Assembly: GCF_023101765.2 (NCBI RefSeq) | Contig: NC_064223.1 | Span: forward strand, 7,006,001-7,070,000 | Source of the DNA: Spodoptera frugiperda | Lineage: Eukaryota > Arthropoda > Insecta > Lepidoptera > Noctuidae | Direction: 5' to 3' | DNA length: 64,000 bases | Part shown: piece by piece, positions 1-13,456 of the stretch | Position numbering within the stretch: position 1 is the first letter of the stretch | Layout of the letters: each line of letters opens with the position of its first letter | The notes under the pieces: generated by a model | What the model saw: only the letters and a program-made list of their open reading frames with translations | The model's database searches: none | What the model was told of the DNA's origin: nothing | Made by a program: the position numbers and the translations under genes

Positions 1-3000
1 TAGGATATTACCGCAAATATTTAAGTACGTTGATGATAATACAGAATCTTATAAGCAACTTTTAAAGGAAGCGGTTGCAATTCCATCGGTATCTAGTGAT
101 GTTAAGTACCGTAAGGAATGCGTCCGTATGGTGGAGTGGATGCAAGGGAAATTGAAGGAGGTTGGTGCTACCACTGAGCTTAGAGATGTTGGCTACCAGA
201 CCATTGCCGGGGAACAAGTTAAACTGCCGCCCGTTTTGGTAGGCGTATTAGGAAATGTAAGTACCTACTTGTTTATTCATTTACTACCACCATTTTATCT
301 GAACTTCATAAACTTTTATTTTAATAGTTTTTTATTTTATCAGTAACTATTTCTGAGGTTAGTTTAGGGCTGAGTCATTGTAAATTTCATGTACTAGATG
401 ATTAATAATTATTATTACAGCTAAAAAAATATTGTAAATATAAATATTGAATATGTAGGTATTCAATATTTTTTCTTTAGAAAATATTTATTATATTTTT
501 TGTAGCAATTCATCTTCTTATTTACAATCCTTTGTTCGTCATAATGTTTAATTTACGTAACTAAAAATAATCTCAGCAATTCTAACATGTTTCAGTTGTA
601 GGTACAATAGAATTTACATTAGCATTAGCATTGAAATCAAATCAGAATGTTTATCAAGCTGAAAAAATATTGATTTAGAACTTTTGTTAAATTAAATTTC
701 CTTAACTGCTTTTTTAATACTCTACTACAATTTTAAGCGGTTTCAATAACTTTTCATATCAAGCATCTATAATATTCTAGCACTTAAAAATACTGTTAAG
801 AACAAAATAAATAAATTAAAGCCTGCATACTATCAATGTATGATTTACACAATTTGTAATTTTTAGGTATTTTAAAAATATGCTGTGTCATAATCATAAA
901 ATCAAACATATTAAATTCTATTTAATTTATAACAAGCCATCTAACCTGTTTTCAAATATTTTTTACAGCTATAGATATTCCTAATCATTTTTAATTGAAG
1001 TTTATAAACATAAAAAGTTCATTGACTTCTAATAGATTGGCTTAAGACCTTTGAAACGAGTTTTTTTTAAATATACCTACTTTAAAATTTTAGGATTCCA
1101 AGAAAAATACAATTTGCATATATGGCCACTTGGACGTCCAACCAGCATTAAAATCTGATGGGTGGGAAACTGAGCCCTTTGAGCTGGTAGAGCGTGATGG
1201 CAAGTTGTTTGGACGTGGTTCCACGGATGATAAGGGCCCAGTACTTGGCTGGCTTCATGCTATCAATGCATACAAAGGTGTTGGTGAAGAGGTAAGAAGA
1301 AGCAACCACATCTATTTTTGTATGGAAGCTTAAAAAATACATTTGGTTGTATGAATCACCTAGAAACTTTCATAGAACAAAAAAAAAAAATCATGTGATA
1401 TTTATAACTCCTCTTCTCTAGTTGTTACTCTGAGAGTAGAGATATTCAGTTTCATTATAGTTATTCAGATTAATATTCATAAAAACCAACTGTATTGTAT
1501 TAACTGCTGCTGCATAATTGTTGTAGGCTCGATTCTTGTTTGTAATAAATATACTCTCAATTCAAAAGAAAATCCCGGTGTAAGACTTCGCTATTTAATA
1601 AAATAAAATAATAAAATCATTATTTGCAGCTGCCAGTCAATCTAAAGTTCGTTTTTGAATGCATGGAAGAGTCTGGTTCAGAGGGCCTGGATGAACTACT
1701 CTTGGAGAAATTAAAACCAGAGGGATTCTTCAAGGATGTAGACTATGTGTGTATATCAGACAACTACTGGCTTGGGACCACTAAACCCTGTATCACCTAT
1801 GGTCTTCGAGGTATCAGCTACTATTTCCTAGAAATCGAGTGTGCTAAAATGGACTTACACAGCGGTGTCTATGGCGGTACTGTACATGAAGGTAATCCAT
1901 TTTATTGATTTAAGAAATATTTATCTATCTGCTATAATCTTATGACATAGAAACTGAAATTGGTTAAGTTTCAGTTTCTATTTGGTTAAGACAATAATAT
2001 CATATATCAAGTTATAGGTAAAACACAATATAGAAAATGAATTCCATTGTTTCAGAGGATCATTACTATAAAAAAATGTTATCGCCTTGCTTCACCTGAA
2101 CAATGGCCCCCATTTTGTTTGATAATGCAGTGTATACCTAATAGAAAATGATGATCATACTTGTATGTAAGAAACACTAAATGTTATGATCTAGTGAATT
2201 CTTCATTCACTCAGGGACAGGACAATCATTTGTATAACAGTTCCCCTTATGTAATAATAATATTTATTATTATAAGATAGCTGGCTTCATCATTTGTATA
2301 TGTCACCGGTAAATAACAAAAACCGTAAGTTTATATATTTCCCAGACTATTGCCTAGAGATTTTAAACACGTGTAGGAATCTAAACGAGAGATAAATTGT
2401 AATATTTTACGTACACATTTTCGTACATTTATCAATTCGTGACGTCTTATGGTAGTAGAAGTTTATTAACTTTATTAACTACCAATCACAGAACAGCTTT
2501 TATAATTACGTTTCTTTAAAAAAAAACGAAAAATAAGACACGGCTCTCTGATTGGTTGATGTTGACAATTGCAGAAGGAACAGGCGACTCATTCAACCAA
2601 TCAGAGCGCGTAATACGAAAATGTAGACGTAAAATAATACAATTTACCTCTCGTTTAGAATCCTACGCTAGTTTATTAATTTCCTAGGAAATGTATAAAC
2701 TTGTGGGTCTTTCTCGTGACATATAAATTGTTCCTATGTACGTTATACTGTTACATATTATCAGATAATGATAAACATAATTAACATTTCACAATAGGTA
2801 AATACGTTAATCTAATAACGCTGATAATTGCATACCTGTTGTCATATCATTGCGACAGCTAGTTACTAGGGAACATGCGTTATCTTTGTTAGCTTTTATG
2901 CTAAACAGAAGCAGTTACTGATTTTTTTGATAACATTCTCCTAATAAACAAGGTCCTTTAATCTAAAATCTAATTTTTCGACAATGCGGTCTATTGACTT

Positions 3001-6000
3001 ATTAAGCGGTTTCGCGGACCGTTTTCTTTGACCAATTGCTAAAATGATTCTAACAATAATGTACTGACATAAAATAGCGATGCCGACGCCTTGCGCCATC
3101 AATTGAGAACGATTGTTCAAATTACAGCTATGACTGATCTAATTCACATGATGAATCAACTTGTGGACAAGAATGGCAGGATTCAAGTCACCGGTATCTA
3201 CGACTCTGTGGCGCCTTTGACGGAGAATGAGAAGAAACTGTACACCACTATCGATTTTGATACCGAAGCCTACAGGTATCTATGATGCTATGTACTTTAC
3301 TTTGACTCACTAGGTGCCCATACAGAGAGAATTCCATTAATTGGGTTGCATATGCATAGTAGATAAGTATACTAAGACCTATGCATAAAGTGTGTTTGAA
3401 CAGGCATTACGCAAAAAATACACATTAGTCTTTTTTTAAAGCCCTCTTTTTACCCGACTGCCAAGGAAGGGTTATGTTTTTCGCGCGTATCTTGTATGTA
3501 TGAGCCTAATATTCTTTATTACCTCATTTCTTCGAAACGGCTTGATGGATTTCGACAATCAGGGTATCGTTGGATTCGTCTTAATTACCCAAGTGTTCTT
3601 AGATATGTGACGTAAAACAAAAACCAACATGGCGGCCGTGAGGCGCCCTAGATAGGAGTAAAAAAAAAAAAAATATTTGCTACAATATGGGTATCAAATT
3701 AAAGAGCTCATCATGAGGATTCCAAAATGGTATATCACTGACATATAAAAAAAAATACTATGTGCAATTATGTTCTTTATTATCCAAACTAAATACTCGT
3801 ATAGGTACTACGCGACGCGATTGACTAGCGGTGTCTGAACTTAAAAGTGAAAAGTGATAATAAAAGTACGTCTTAACTAAATTATTTACAATGAATTTAT
3901 TTGAATGAATTTATAAATAAAGGACTAGCGACCCGCCCTCGCTTTGCTGAACGTTAAATAAGGAATCTATCTGCATAGTCGTTTACCTATAGCCCATGCG
4001 ACGCGTCAACTGTAAAGACCGATTTTTGTCTAAAACTAGTAGAAATTTTGAAACAGTGTAAAGAGCAAATTTTATCTTCATTTAATGTAGAAAATTAATA
4101 GACTATTTAAAAGGATAAGGATTAATACTATTACGGACAAAAACCCCTCACAATAAATTATCTTGGTATTGGAAGTAGTTCTATCGTGTCGCGGGTGAAA
4201 TCTTGAGAAACACATAGCCGTATTATAACTAACTAAAAAGTGTTAAATAAAAATAAATAAATTAAAAAAAGTCGGGACCCATTAAATAAACTAGACTAAA
4301 ATCATTCAATATGGGTCCCGACTGTTGCACTCAATTATGTTTCGCATAAGATTATTATTTTTTGTGTATTGATTATGAAATTATTTAATTTTGTGGTAAT
4401 AGCATTGCTATCTACACTTTTAGACTAAGCTTGTTTTTTACTTTTCAGTTTTTATTTAAAGTGTTTTTTATGCAGTCGGGTTTTTTATTTTTTTTAATTT
4501 ATTTATTTTTTATCTATTACCTTAAAGACCCCAACACCATTTTAAGCAGTATTTTTCAAGGTCTCTTGGATACATAATTATAATTATTATTAGATATGTA
4601 CGTAAATACTTCATTTAATTACTTTTATCATTGCCGCTTATTACAATATTTTTGATACAGTATAATCGATAAGTCATCATATGAATGTATAATCGATTAT
4701 GATTATAATCACTTATTTGGTGCCTAAGAATGTTGTTAACAATATTTATAGGTGCTTAAAAAGGTACGGATCGTGGACCGTAATAAGTGGTACTAACGGT
4801 TTCTGGAGACATAAAAATAACATAGGATAATGCTAAACTGCTGTAAACGGGTTTTCAATAATCTAATTTGTATGATTTAATATTATTAAAACTTTGTAGA
4901 TCCATTTTAAGGTACGATTTTTAAATTTACGATTGGCTGGCATCCAAATGACACTATAAAGAAGCACCTATTATAATTAGCACCAAGCTAGATGCAATCT
5001 TTTCTTCTTTTCACCATTAAATAATTGGGGTCAGCACAATATTTAGTTTTTTTTTGCAATTCCCCCAAACCAAAGGTTGGTTTGGGGAATTGTATCACAA
5101 ACTAATTTCTCTTGTATTGTAATAACGTTCCTAAAACTTAATACCTAAACAATATGTAACAAGAGATAAATTAATTTGTCCCTCCAATAGTACCAGAGTA
5201 CCTATTTGTTAGTACTTTCATGTAAATTGATATCTAAACGCTGTTCGCGGAATGAGTCAATGCAATGCTATTATCGCATTGTTTACGATACTCCGGTCTT
5301 TGATCCCTACCACTCTATTACACACACCATAATGATTTTACATAAACATTGTTATTAGCTATATAAACAGTACTCTTATACTATACATATATACATACAT
5401 ACTGTATATTGTAACAATTGTGATTTAGAGAACACACAAAGAATTATAAATATTGTGCGGTAATATAATCCAACCCGCGATATTTAGGTAATCGAACTGC
5501 GCTTGCTCAGCAGATTGTCGGTCAGTCATTGCAGATTTTTTAAAAAATATCAATAAACTGTAGGTACAGAGGTCATTGCTGATTCATTACTAATAATGTA
5601 ATATTAGTTTGTTTGTTTACCATGTAATATTTTGTGCAAACAGCAACATCAATATCTCGCCAGCCAAGTTTGTGACTAATGCATAAATGTATTAGGTACA
5701 TGAACATTTAAATGCACATGCTTAAGTATATACAATAATATGTAGGTGTAGGTATGTGTAAATAAACGGATGCGCGATAACTTTTCTCCCTGATATTTTA
5801 ATTTGTTAGTGTATTGAAACAATAATGTCTATTTTGTAGGCACTCCATCGGTGCAACTAAGCTGGCACACAATGGCGACAAGGAACAAATTCTGATGCAC
5901 CGCTGGAGATACCCAAGCTTGTCATTGCATGGAATAGAAGGTAAATAGAATAACATTCCATAATAATCATTAAGTTGTAGTAAAAAGTCTTAAAAAAAAC

Positions 6001-9000
6001 TTCATACACTGTAACTTGTTATTCGTCATACAAAAGAGGCCCACATAGTGTGTGGGACTTCTAGTACTAAGTATCAAGCGCCTATGTAAAGCAATAATAT
6101 TTAAAATATTTTCTTAGGTGCCGCATTCCAACCTGGAGCAAAAACAGTGATTCCTGGCAAAGTCATTGGCAAGTTCTCCATAAGAATTGTACCCAACCAA
6201 GAACCCGAGGAAGTTGAGAAGCTGGTCTTCGATTATGTCAACAAGAAGGTTCGTATCATAACAACATTGTTTATGGTATTTATTTTAACGAAATAACTTA
6301 TACGTTGTAATAATAGAAACTATTCTGCTTATTAGGAAGCTAACTAAACTAATTTATTTAATGAGATATGATCCTTAACATCAAACAATTTATTATACTT
6401 AATTCAGTGTCATATCTTTACAATATCATTTATTTTCCTTTTTATTAGTTAATTACATATTACTACATATTCCAATCGTTTGCGAAGTTATAGCTTTTGA
6501 CTACTTTTATATCTGTAATGGCATGCTTAAAATTATTCTTGTGCCAAACTATAATTACAATATTTACTCAGTTCACAGTTTGCTTAAGGATACTGTTTTC
6601 AAATAGACAATGGTTTGCGAAACATTAGATATACATATTATTTGTTATAGTAAAGTCAACTATACAACGTGTAACAAAAAGGGGGTATACATATCAAGTG
6701 CACGGTTTCTAGATAACATAACAAACGATACGGGAAGGGTTTTTTAAACTCATGTTTTCATGGTACCAAGTTATGAATTTTTCTAATCGCAACGTCGCGC
6801 GAATCAAAATTAGGTAGAGAGGTACTAGGCGATCAAATTGACAGAAGAAATGTTTCGTAATATTAGCGAGTGACCCCTGTAGTGTTGTGACACGTTTGTA
6901 TGATTTGAAACCAAGAACTATGCGATATCAAGTATTTGGTAAAAAAAAATTATAAACGTATTTTAAGCTGAAACTTTGTGTAGAGATTCTATTCAACGTG
7001 TATTCATCAGGGCTTCTTGATGTATATGGGTATTTTGTTACACGTTGTATATAAGTTTGCAATAAGAACAATATTTATATGGACGTCACGTACGCTCCGT
7101 GTATTTGATATCATAATAAATTGCAGTAAGCTATTTGTATCTACAGCAGACGGTGTTATCGTTGAAAGATAGTGAGAGTAATTACATTGTTGCTAATGTA
7201 ATAAAATAATTATACTCGCATTACATTGCTGTTGTAATATTTTCGCCAATTATGGTGAATACCAATTGACTCTAAGCGCTACGTGCTGCACATGAGCACA
7301 TAACGTCGTGCCTTCTAATAGTCGAAGAGTAGATATCTTTATCCCAAAGTCAAGTAGTCATTCTAATTATTTCAATTCATACCTGATTTGCGAAAATTCT
7401 AAAATTCCTTACACTTCCAGAATTTTCGAAAATTGCATCAAACCCGAGACCTCTTGCCCGGAAGACGAGCTTGCGAACACTCGATCAATGAGACGGACTG
7501 TTGTCTACTAATCTAAACTTTCAAAACTTAACACCAAGTTACTTCCACATGCATTTTTGAAAATAACTTGGCTGTATAACCGTAATATTATATTAAGGCG
7601 AATATACAAATAAACGATTGAATAATATTAAATTAATTGAATAGGGAGGCCTATAACCTGCAGTGGGACGACCACGACTAAAAATAAATTAAACGATTGA
7701 ATAATGTAAATAAAATGTGAATATATTGGTTTCCAGTGGGCAGAGCACGGCTCCCCCAACAAGATGACGATCACGGCACAGAGCGGCCGCGCCTGGACCG
7801 AGAACCCCGACCACCCGCACTACCAGGCCGCTGCACGCGCCACGAGGCTAATCTATCTGGTAACAATTTCTTTGTTTTATTATATCTTACTAATATTGTA
7901 AATGGGACAGTTTGTGAAGATTAAAGACATTTTTCAACCGTGTTTTATATAGCCTCGTAGGTAGAACCGCGGACGTAGTAGTAAGTCGAAAAACAATAAC
8001 CCATAATGTATACCGATATATGGGATATATTTCATTTCAATATTCACGATAGTTTATCATCTCTATGGAACAAAGACCTTTATGGGGAGTGATGTTTAGA
8101 GCAAATACCCACATTTGGCATTTTTCGTGAAAAACGCAGTAGTAGTTTTTCTTTTTTTCTTGTTTTTCTACTACCCGTTTTCGTACTACCTGGTTGATCT
8201 CTATTGTTACAGACTGAACCGGACATGTCCCGCGAAGGCGGCTCCATCCCAGTGACGATCACGCTGCAGGAGGCCAGCGGCCGCAACGTGCTGCTGCTGC
8301 CGATGGGCGCCGGCGACGACATGGCGCACTCGCAGAACGAGAAGATCAATGTCCGCAACTACATCGAGGGAGTGAGTACACACTTGTTTATATCATCGAA
8401 CATTGAAGGTTACAATCAAAGAGTAGGACCTCTTCTCCAAAGTGGATAATTGCGCTCAGTTTAGTTAGAGAAACTTATAGAACAATACAGCCAAAAATAG
8501 GACAGGTTTTATTTTCCGAAAAGATAACTAAAGGTGCGCACTTATTGTTATATGTCACATATTTAAACTTCTTGATATTTTGAAATAATAACATTAAAAG
8601 TATCCTTTTTACTTCGGATATAAACTATAAGGTAATTTTAAAAATATCCCGAATAAGAAAAAGATTCTACCAGAAAACAAAAATAATACCAAGTTTTTCA
8701 TACACAATACAATATATTCGTGTTTTGTTGTAGCTGGTTTCCTATAACTTAATAAGACTTAACAAAATAAGACTTTTAAGACTAGACGCACAATTGACAA
8801 ACGGGATACGACGTACTTAACGACGAACTTAACCATTGTAACCATTGTAGAATAAACCGTGCACTAGAAGCATTCAATTCGTTTGAGTGACTCGCCACGT
8901 CGTGACTTTGAAAATGCTACATGTGGTGTGCTCGGCCATCTATGGCGGGCTGTGATTGACAACTTAACAATGTGTACTGACTTCTAATTTCATCTGCATT

Positions 9001-11530
9001 GAAAATCCTACTGATTCAGTTTGTAGTCTCCTAGATATGACTTGTATAGTTGTGCTTATGACCCGTTCCACATACTTTGGATAGCCACCATCTACCAAAT
9101 AGAACATTATTTGTATGAACTATCTGCCACATTCGGGTGCTTATGCTACTTACTTATATGACGGTGGTAAATCAGACTATTGTACGCCTACTCGCAAGCA
9201 AAATGTACAATATCTGAATCATTATATAAATAGTGGTTACCTCTGTAGTGAAGGTTTACTCATGTACTGCATCTACATATGTACGACACACATACATTTT
9301 GTTTTGTGGGGGGAAAATGTTCGGGCGAGAGGAGAGGGAGTGTCAGACTCTTGCTGACTAATACTACCCTATTCCTACTCTTGCTTTTCGAGCCGGAGCC
9401 CCGGTAAACCTGCTACTTAGTCCGCAGCTCCGGATCAGGCATCAGTCCTACTGGGCTCCATCTGTAGATACATTCCTACATATGACATACATATTAATTG
9501 ATACATAATATGATGGTACACATGTACACCGTCACGTAATTGTTAAGTAATCAGATACTGACAAACATAAAGGTGTCCCTACTTAATGTTATAACATCGA
9601 TTATAACGCGGAGGTTATGCAAGGCAGAAACTGTGGTATGAACATAAACAGATGTTACAAGGTAGGGAAAAACCCACACAATACTTTTTGAAATGCGTAA
9701 ATAAACGCTCCCTGTTTAAGTATTTAAGTTTACTGTAAAAATCAAATAAGTATGTGCATACAAAGATTTTTTACTTTGATCAGAGTTTTCCCAAACCTTT
9801 TTAGTATATCCTTGGATCGGGTTTATTACTCATGCGCTTTGAAAACAATTAATAAAACACTAACTCATCAGATGATGCATGATACGTGTAAATTTTGCCA
9901 CACAAAACTTCACAAAAATATTTCTAGAATATAAATTCCTGAGTCAAATCAAGTATTTTTTTCCAATGCCAAACGTATACTGGTCCAGTTTTATGACTAA
10001 AGATTTGTTTAAGATAAAAACTTTGTATTAATTACATAATTGCATGTTACTTCTAAGACCATGTATGTAACCTTTGAGGAACAAATTAACATTTATTATG
10101 TGGTTTAAAAATAAATATGCACATAAAGGATATTTTTAAAAATAAGTAATGCATTGTTCCTTGCTTACTCATTCTATTATACAAAGTCATCACTTTTTTT
10201 TTTGTCTGCTTCTCGACAGATACAAGCACGCTTTGTGCATTAGATGGTACTAAGAAATCTAATACAAACGTATAAAGCTGAATAGTTAGTTTGTTTGAAC
10301 CCGCTAATCTCCGGAACTACTGGTCCGTGTGACGTTTTATATGCTATAAAACGTCACACTATTACCAATAGGAGTCGTGCAGTGGGTGAAAAACTGTATA
10401 AATACGAAAGTAACTTAAGTCTCTGTCTCTTGTTTATGCCTAAACCACTGTACCGATTTTTATAATTATTATTGTTTTGGACAGTCCATTTATTGATCAA
10501 TATCTGAGCAGAGCGGGTGAAACCGCGTGGAAGTACTAGCGTACAGAATATAGCATTTAATTATTCAGTAACACCTAATGTTCTCGTCACGTTTTCGGAA
10601 TGGAACTAAAAAAAAAAACATTACTTATAAGTAAAAGGTTTTTCCTACTGAGTTTCCTTAATCTTTATCGAGAATTATTAATTTTGAACACGAGTGCCCA
10701 GTCATGTTGCGATTTACAAGTATTGTGATTTTGCACCTCGTTTTCATTAACTCCGTGGCAATAGAGGTCAGTATTTACGTCTTGAGTTCGGATAAAACGT
10801 GTTCTGACGCACACATCTCGAAAAGGGACTTTAATGTAAGCACGCTTTGTTTAATAAAATTTCGTAATTACGGACACCCTGGTATTGCGTGCGCTTTCTT
10901 GTGTATTAAACTGAATAGGGATGATGTATAATTGACTAATCATTCCATAATACTTGCCATACTCAGAGTCATTTAATTGTTACTTAATTCAGGCCTTAGC
11001 AGTTGTTTTTGGAACAAAATCGTTACTAAGGAATAGTTTGAATAATCTTTAAATGTCTCCTGAGTACGGCCGTAAATGGTTAAAAAACGGTATCATCTTG
11101 TTTAAATTATTTGTATTGTTTTTTATTTCGTAGTTTATAACATTATTATTAGATATGAATATTGTAATTAGCTGGAAAACGTCCACTATCGAATTAAGGC
11201 CTGCCCTTTGTACACCGTGGCAAACGACAATCTGCCCTTTCCTTAGGTGGTTAGAACATGGCAATAAAATTAACACCAATTTAGTAATTAAAATCGGAGA
11301 AGGTCGTCTCGTCTCAAAACAGACAAATGTGCAATATTTAATAATTATCTCTTAATCGCACATACCTGGTTTCATTACTTTAATAGCTTTGATCTTTGTT
11401 GTCGTTGTTCGTTAGAAACAGCACTTTAGGATATAATTCGAAATGAAAGTAAATCTAATTTCTCTTTGTATTGTTACAGATAAAACTGTTCGCCGCCTAC
11501 TTGCACGAGGTTAGCAAACTGTCTAAGTAA
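1..11530 (+). CDS. CNDP2: Cytosolic non-specific dipeptidase (M20A metallopeptidase, CNDP2-like), 5' end cut by window
   Basis: Hydrolyses dipeptides in the cytosol with two metal ions. Exons read from splice sites: to 256 (start at 1 or just after an AG at 2-3), 1094-1291, 1630-1891, 3128-3275, 5840-5940, 6118-6248, 7737-7859, 8213-8371, 11480-11530 (stop TAA 11528-11530). All donors are GT, all acceptors AG, and phases are consistent. The joined protein is about 475 residues, the same as vertebrate CNDP2, so only the start codon and a few residues are missing. M20 hallmarks are present in order: GHLDVQPA (metal His/Asp), TDDKGPV (bridging Asp), EESGSEG (catalytic Glu plus ligand), ISDNYWLG (ligand Asp) and AHSQNEK (ligand His). 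Other CNDP-specific blocks include LHSGVYGG and HRWRYPS. The last intron is about 3.1 kb. Introns hold MITEs at 2293-2731 and 6661-7051, Helitron-like pieces and an R1 tail; none breaks an exon. Confidence in the family is very high. Confidence 0.96.
2293..2731. mobile_element. Foldback MITE with long degenerate inverted ends
   Basis: It lies in intron 3 of the dipeptidase gene. The left half (2293 to about 2425) and the reverse complement of the right half (about 2615-2731) share a long series of words: TATATGTCAC, AAGTTTATA.ATTTCC, GTAGGA(A/T)TCTAAACGAGAG and ATTTTACGT..ACATTTTCGTA. The arms are therefore about 120 bp with many substitutions. A second pair, ACCAATCA and TGATTGGT, lies inside. 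No ORF, so it is non-autonomous and fairly old. Outer ends and target duplication are not certain. Confidence 0.65.
3430..3675 (+). repeat. Dispersed repeat fragment ending in poly-A
   Basis: The stretch runs from a TTTTTACCCGACTGCC-like start through GGGTTATGTTTTTCGCGCG to a 13-A run at about 3661-3673. The form (a GTAT-rich middle, a CGGCTTGATGGATTT motif, a terminal A run) resembles a non-LTR or SINE-type repeat I associate with Lepidoptera. No coding capacity. The family is inferred only by memory. Confidence 0.35.
3925..4240 (-). mobile_element. Helitron-like 3' terminus fragment
   Basis: Read on the minus strand, the segment ends in GGGCGGGTCGCTAG at 3925. CTAG preceded by a short GC-rich block is the usual Helitron 3' end in moths. 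The element body and 5' TC end are not defined. A 17-bp inverted pair around GTCGGGACCCAT lies just beyond, at about 4270-4321. Confidence 0.35.
6661..7051. mobile_element. MITE with 19-bp perfect terminal inverted repeats
   Basis: The left end TATACAACGTGTAACAAAA (6661-6679) is the exact reverse complement of the right end (7033-7051). The 391-bp element sits in intron 6 of the dipeptidase gene and has no ORF. The outer TATA on both sides may include a TA or TATA target duplication, which would suggest a Tc1/mariner-type or related DDE transposase in trans; that assignment is inference. Confidence 0.75.
9305..9470 (-). mobile_element. Old 3'-tail copy of the R1-clade LINE
   Basis: Minus-strand match to the 3' untranslated tail of the LINE at 12346-13456. 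Shared words include GAGGGAGTGTCAGACTCTT, CTTTTCGAGCCGGAGCCCC and GTCCGCAGCTCCGGATCAG. Several substitutions and loss of a clean poly-A make it older than the copy at 61356. It sits in the last intron of the dipeptidase gene. Confidence 0.7.
10215..10539 (+). mobile_element. Helitron-like repeat ending in CTAG
   Basis: The end is GCGGGTGAAACCGCGTGG then CTAG at 10536-10539, with GCGG/CCGC able to pair as the expected terminal hairpin. A perfect 15-bp stem, GTGTGACGTTTTATA at 10327-10341 paired with 10345-10359 around a 3-base loop, lies in the middle. The next base is C rather than the T expected after a Helitron end, so the terminus may be mutated. No ORF. Confidence 0.4.
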
Positions 11531-11834
11531 CTTGTAGACTCCGTGTCGGAGTAAGCTAGTATACGCGTGGAGCAGTAGTAGCAGTACATGGTCACGGGAT
11601 AGTCTACATTCCTCAACAAGTACACATTGACTACGTATTACATAATGTTTGTTATATCTCGCATAATATTCTCGGTGCCTTATGCGTTACTTTTAACATG
11701 TAGGTGGACTATTGATTTGTTATAAGCAACTATCTATTTTTAAAAACAGTTATGAGAACAGACTAAGTTCCGTTTTATTGTTTAATTTTTATTTTATCTT
11801 GCTTTTTGTATCACGTATTTATTATATTTTGCAT

Positions 11835-11840
11835 AATAAA
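11835..11840 (+). terminator. Probable polyadenylation signal of the dipeptidase gene
   Basis: AATAAA lies 305 bases after the stop codon and is followed by a T-rich stretch. It is the first canonical signal I see downstream, giving a 3' UTR of about 0.3 kb. Confidence 0.6.
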
Positions 11841-12331
11841 CAATTATTTTTTCTTATTTTATTTTTTTGTTTTATTTGACACCTATCTTTTTTTAAGCAA
11901 ATATGCTTAGTTAATCCACTGATGTGCGATATGTTATGTTGATATAAACAACTGTGCAATGTATTTCAATAATTGCACAATAATTACTAGCAAACAGATA
12001 CAAATGTTTTCGATATTGTTTAAAAAAAATCTTATCAACTGTAGAGTATTAGCAGTTTCCTTATTATGTTCCGATACTCAAATATTAAACTTCATATGAA
12101 ATGATGTAATGCAATGCTTCTCAGAATAGAAATGTTTTCTCAGTAAAACATAAAACATAAACAATACTTCAGTGAATTTAAGTAAACAATTTGGAGAATG
12201 ACTGTAACTATAATTAATAATTTGCTATATTTGTACCTACTTTAATAAAGAAGAAAACAGTGTTTGTTTAATTATTTATATCGAATGAAACTGTGGGTTC
12301 GATTTAAAAAACCGTAGGCATTGAAAAGCGT
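11841..12331. other. Intergenic spacer
   Basis: AT-rich sequence between the dipeptidase poly-A signal and the LINE insertion. I see no ORF, repeat arm or RNA gene in it. Confidence 0.6.
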
Positions 12332-12345
12332 ACTATATAGGGAGT

Positions 12346-13456
12346 TTTTTTTTTTTTTTTGAGGGGGAAAATCATCCAATGACTTCTCCCGCCTTGGGCG
12401 AGGCGAGAGGGAGTGTCAGACTCTTACTGACTAAAAACCACCCCGTTCCTTCTCCTGCTTTTCGAGCCGGAGCCCCGGTAAACCCGCTAGGTAGTCCGCA
12501 GCTCCGGATCAGGCATCAGCCCTACTGGGCCCCATCTGTGGTGGTCTGATGGCTCTTTGAGGCGCGCGCGGAACGCGACGCGCCGCACGCACGGGTCTGG
12601 TTCTGTTCGGGCGATGAGCTACCCTTGCTCACCGTCCGCAGACCCGCACTTACGGTGGCCGGAGATCGTCACGCGATCCCCGACGCCCAGAGTGTCTCTC
12701 GCGACGGCTGGGGCGTGAGGAGGTTTGTTCCCTCACGCGCCCCGCCTCCTCCTTAGCTAGCATGACTGCTTCGCAGAAGGAGGAGACGGCATCCCAGTCC
12801 CTCTCGCTCCGCACCATGGCTTGAACCAGTGCCGGGCGCGAAAGGTCGCCGTCGCCGACCACATCCCTGAGGACTTGGCGGTGCTCAGCCCACGCAGGGC
12901 ACACCGCCACTGTATGTTCTACAGTGTCCTCCGGGCGGTCCTCGCAGTGATGACACCCGGGCGTTTCCTCCCGCCCAATAAGGAACAGGAACCTACCGAA
13001 ACTCCCATGTCCGGTAAGCACCTGTGTCAGGCGGTAGGTGAGGACGCCGTGGCGCCTCTCTAGCCACTCCTCAAAGAGGGGACTTACCGCTGCAATGACA
13101 GCGAGCCCAGCCCTCGGTTGCGACAGTCGTTGCTGCCATTCCGCCATGAGATCGCGCCGGAGCTCATCCCGCCACGCACTGATCTGGCGCGGTAGTGGAG
13201 ATTCGCCCCGGCGACACGCGTCGGCGCGCAAACTGAACACGCGCGCGAGCACTTTCGCCTCCAAATCCCACGGCGGTAATCCGGCAAGGAGGTTCGCCGC
13301 CTCCCCGGAGATCGTGCGATATCCACGGATCACCCGGATGGCCATGACCCTCTGAGACGTGAGCAGCGCCCGAGCTGGCCGCCGCATCAGGTTCGGCGCC
13401 CACACCGGGGCGCCGTAGAGGGCCATGGACCGCACGATCCCCGCGTACAACCTCCG
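12346..13456 (-). mobile_element. 5'-truncated R1-clade non-LTR retrotransposon
   Basis: The insertion is bounded by a perfect 14-bp target duplication, ACTATATAGGGAGT, at 12332-12345 and 13457-13470. On the minus strand it reads from the end of the ORF2 reverse-transcriptase region through a cysteine/histidine domain, then a roughly 0.3-kb GC-rich 3' UTR, and closes in poly-A (T run at 12346-12360). Truncation by incomplete reverse transcription removed everything before the RRLYAG motif. Tails of the same family occur at 9305-9470, 13790-13935 (diverged) and 61356-61519. GC content is far above the surroundings. Confidence 0.88.
12650..13456 (-). pseudogene. C-terminal part of R1-type ORF2 (reverse transcriptase end plus CCHC domain)
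   Basis: Open for about 268 codons. It starts within the RT thumb/connection area with RRLYAGIVRSMALYGAPVW, a block typical of R1/TRAS-type elements, and ends with a C-x2-C...H...C array (GCHHC then EHTVAVC) known from the C-terminus of R1-clade ORF2. There is no endonuclease and no YADD catalytic motif, because those lie upstream of the truncation. By chance the reading frame continues to an ATG at 13609 through the target duplication and 139 bp of flanking DNA, giving an artificial 319-codon frame; the first 51 residues are not element-derived. Not expected to be functional. Confidence 0.85.

Noticed and set aside
3080..3127. Extending dipeptidase exon 4 upstream to 3080 (open frame)
   Set aside because: The AG at 3126-3127 restores the conserved H-E-A-M-T-D-L join in correct phase, while the longer version inserts residues absent from the family.
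12821..13355. Plus-strand frames of 80 and 105 codons, and other minus-strand frames of about 80 codons
   Set aside because: Shadows of the GC-rich R1 ORF2 fragment in other frames.
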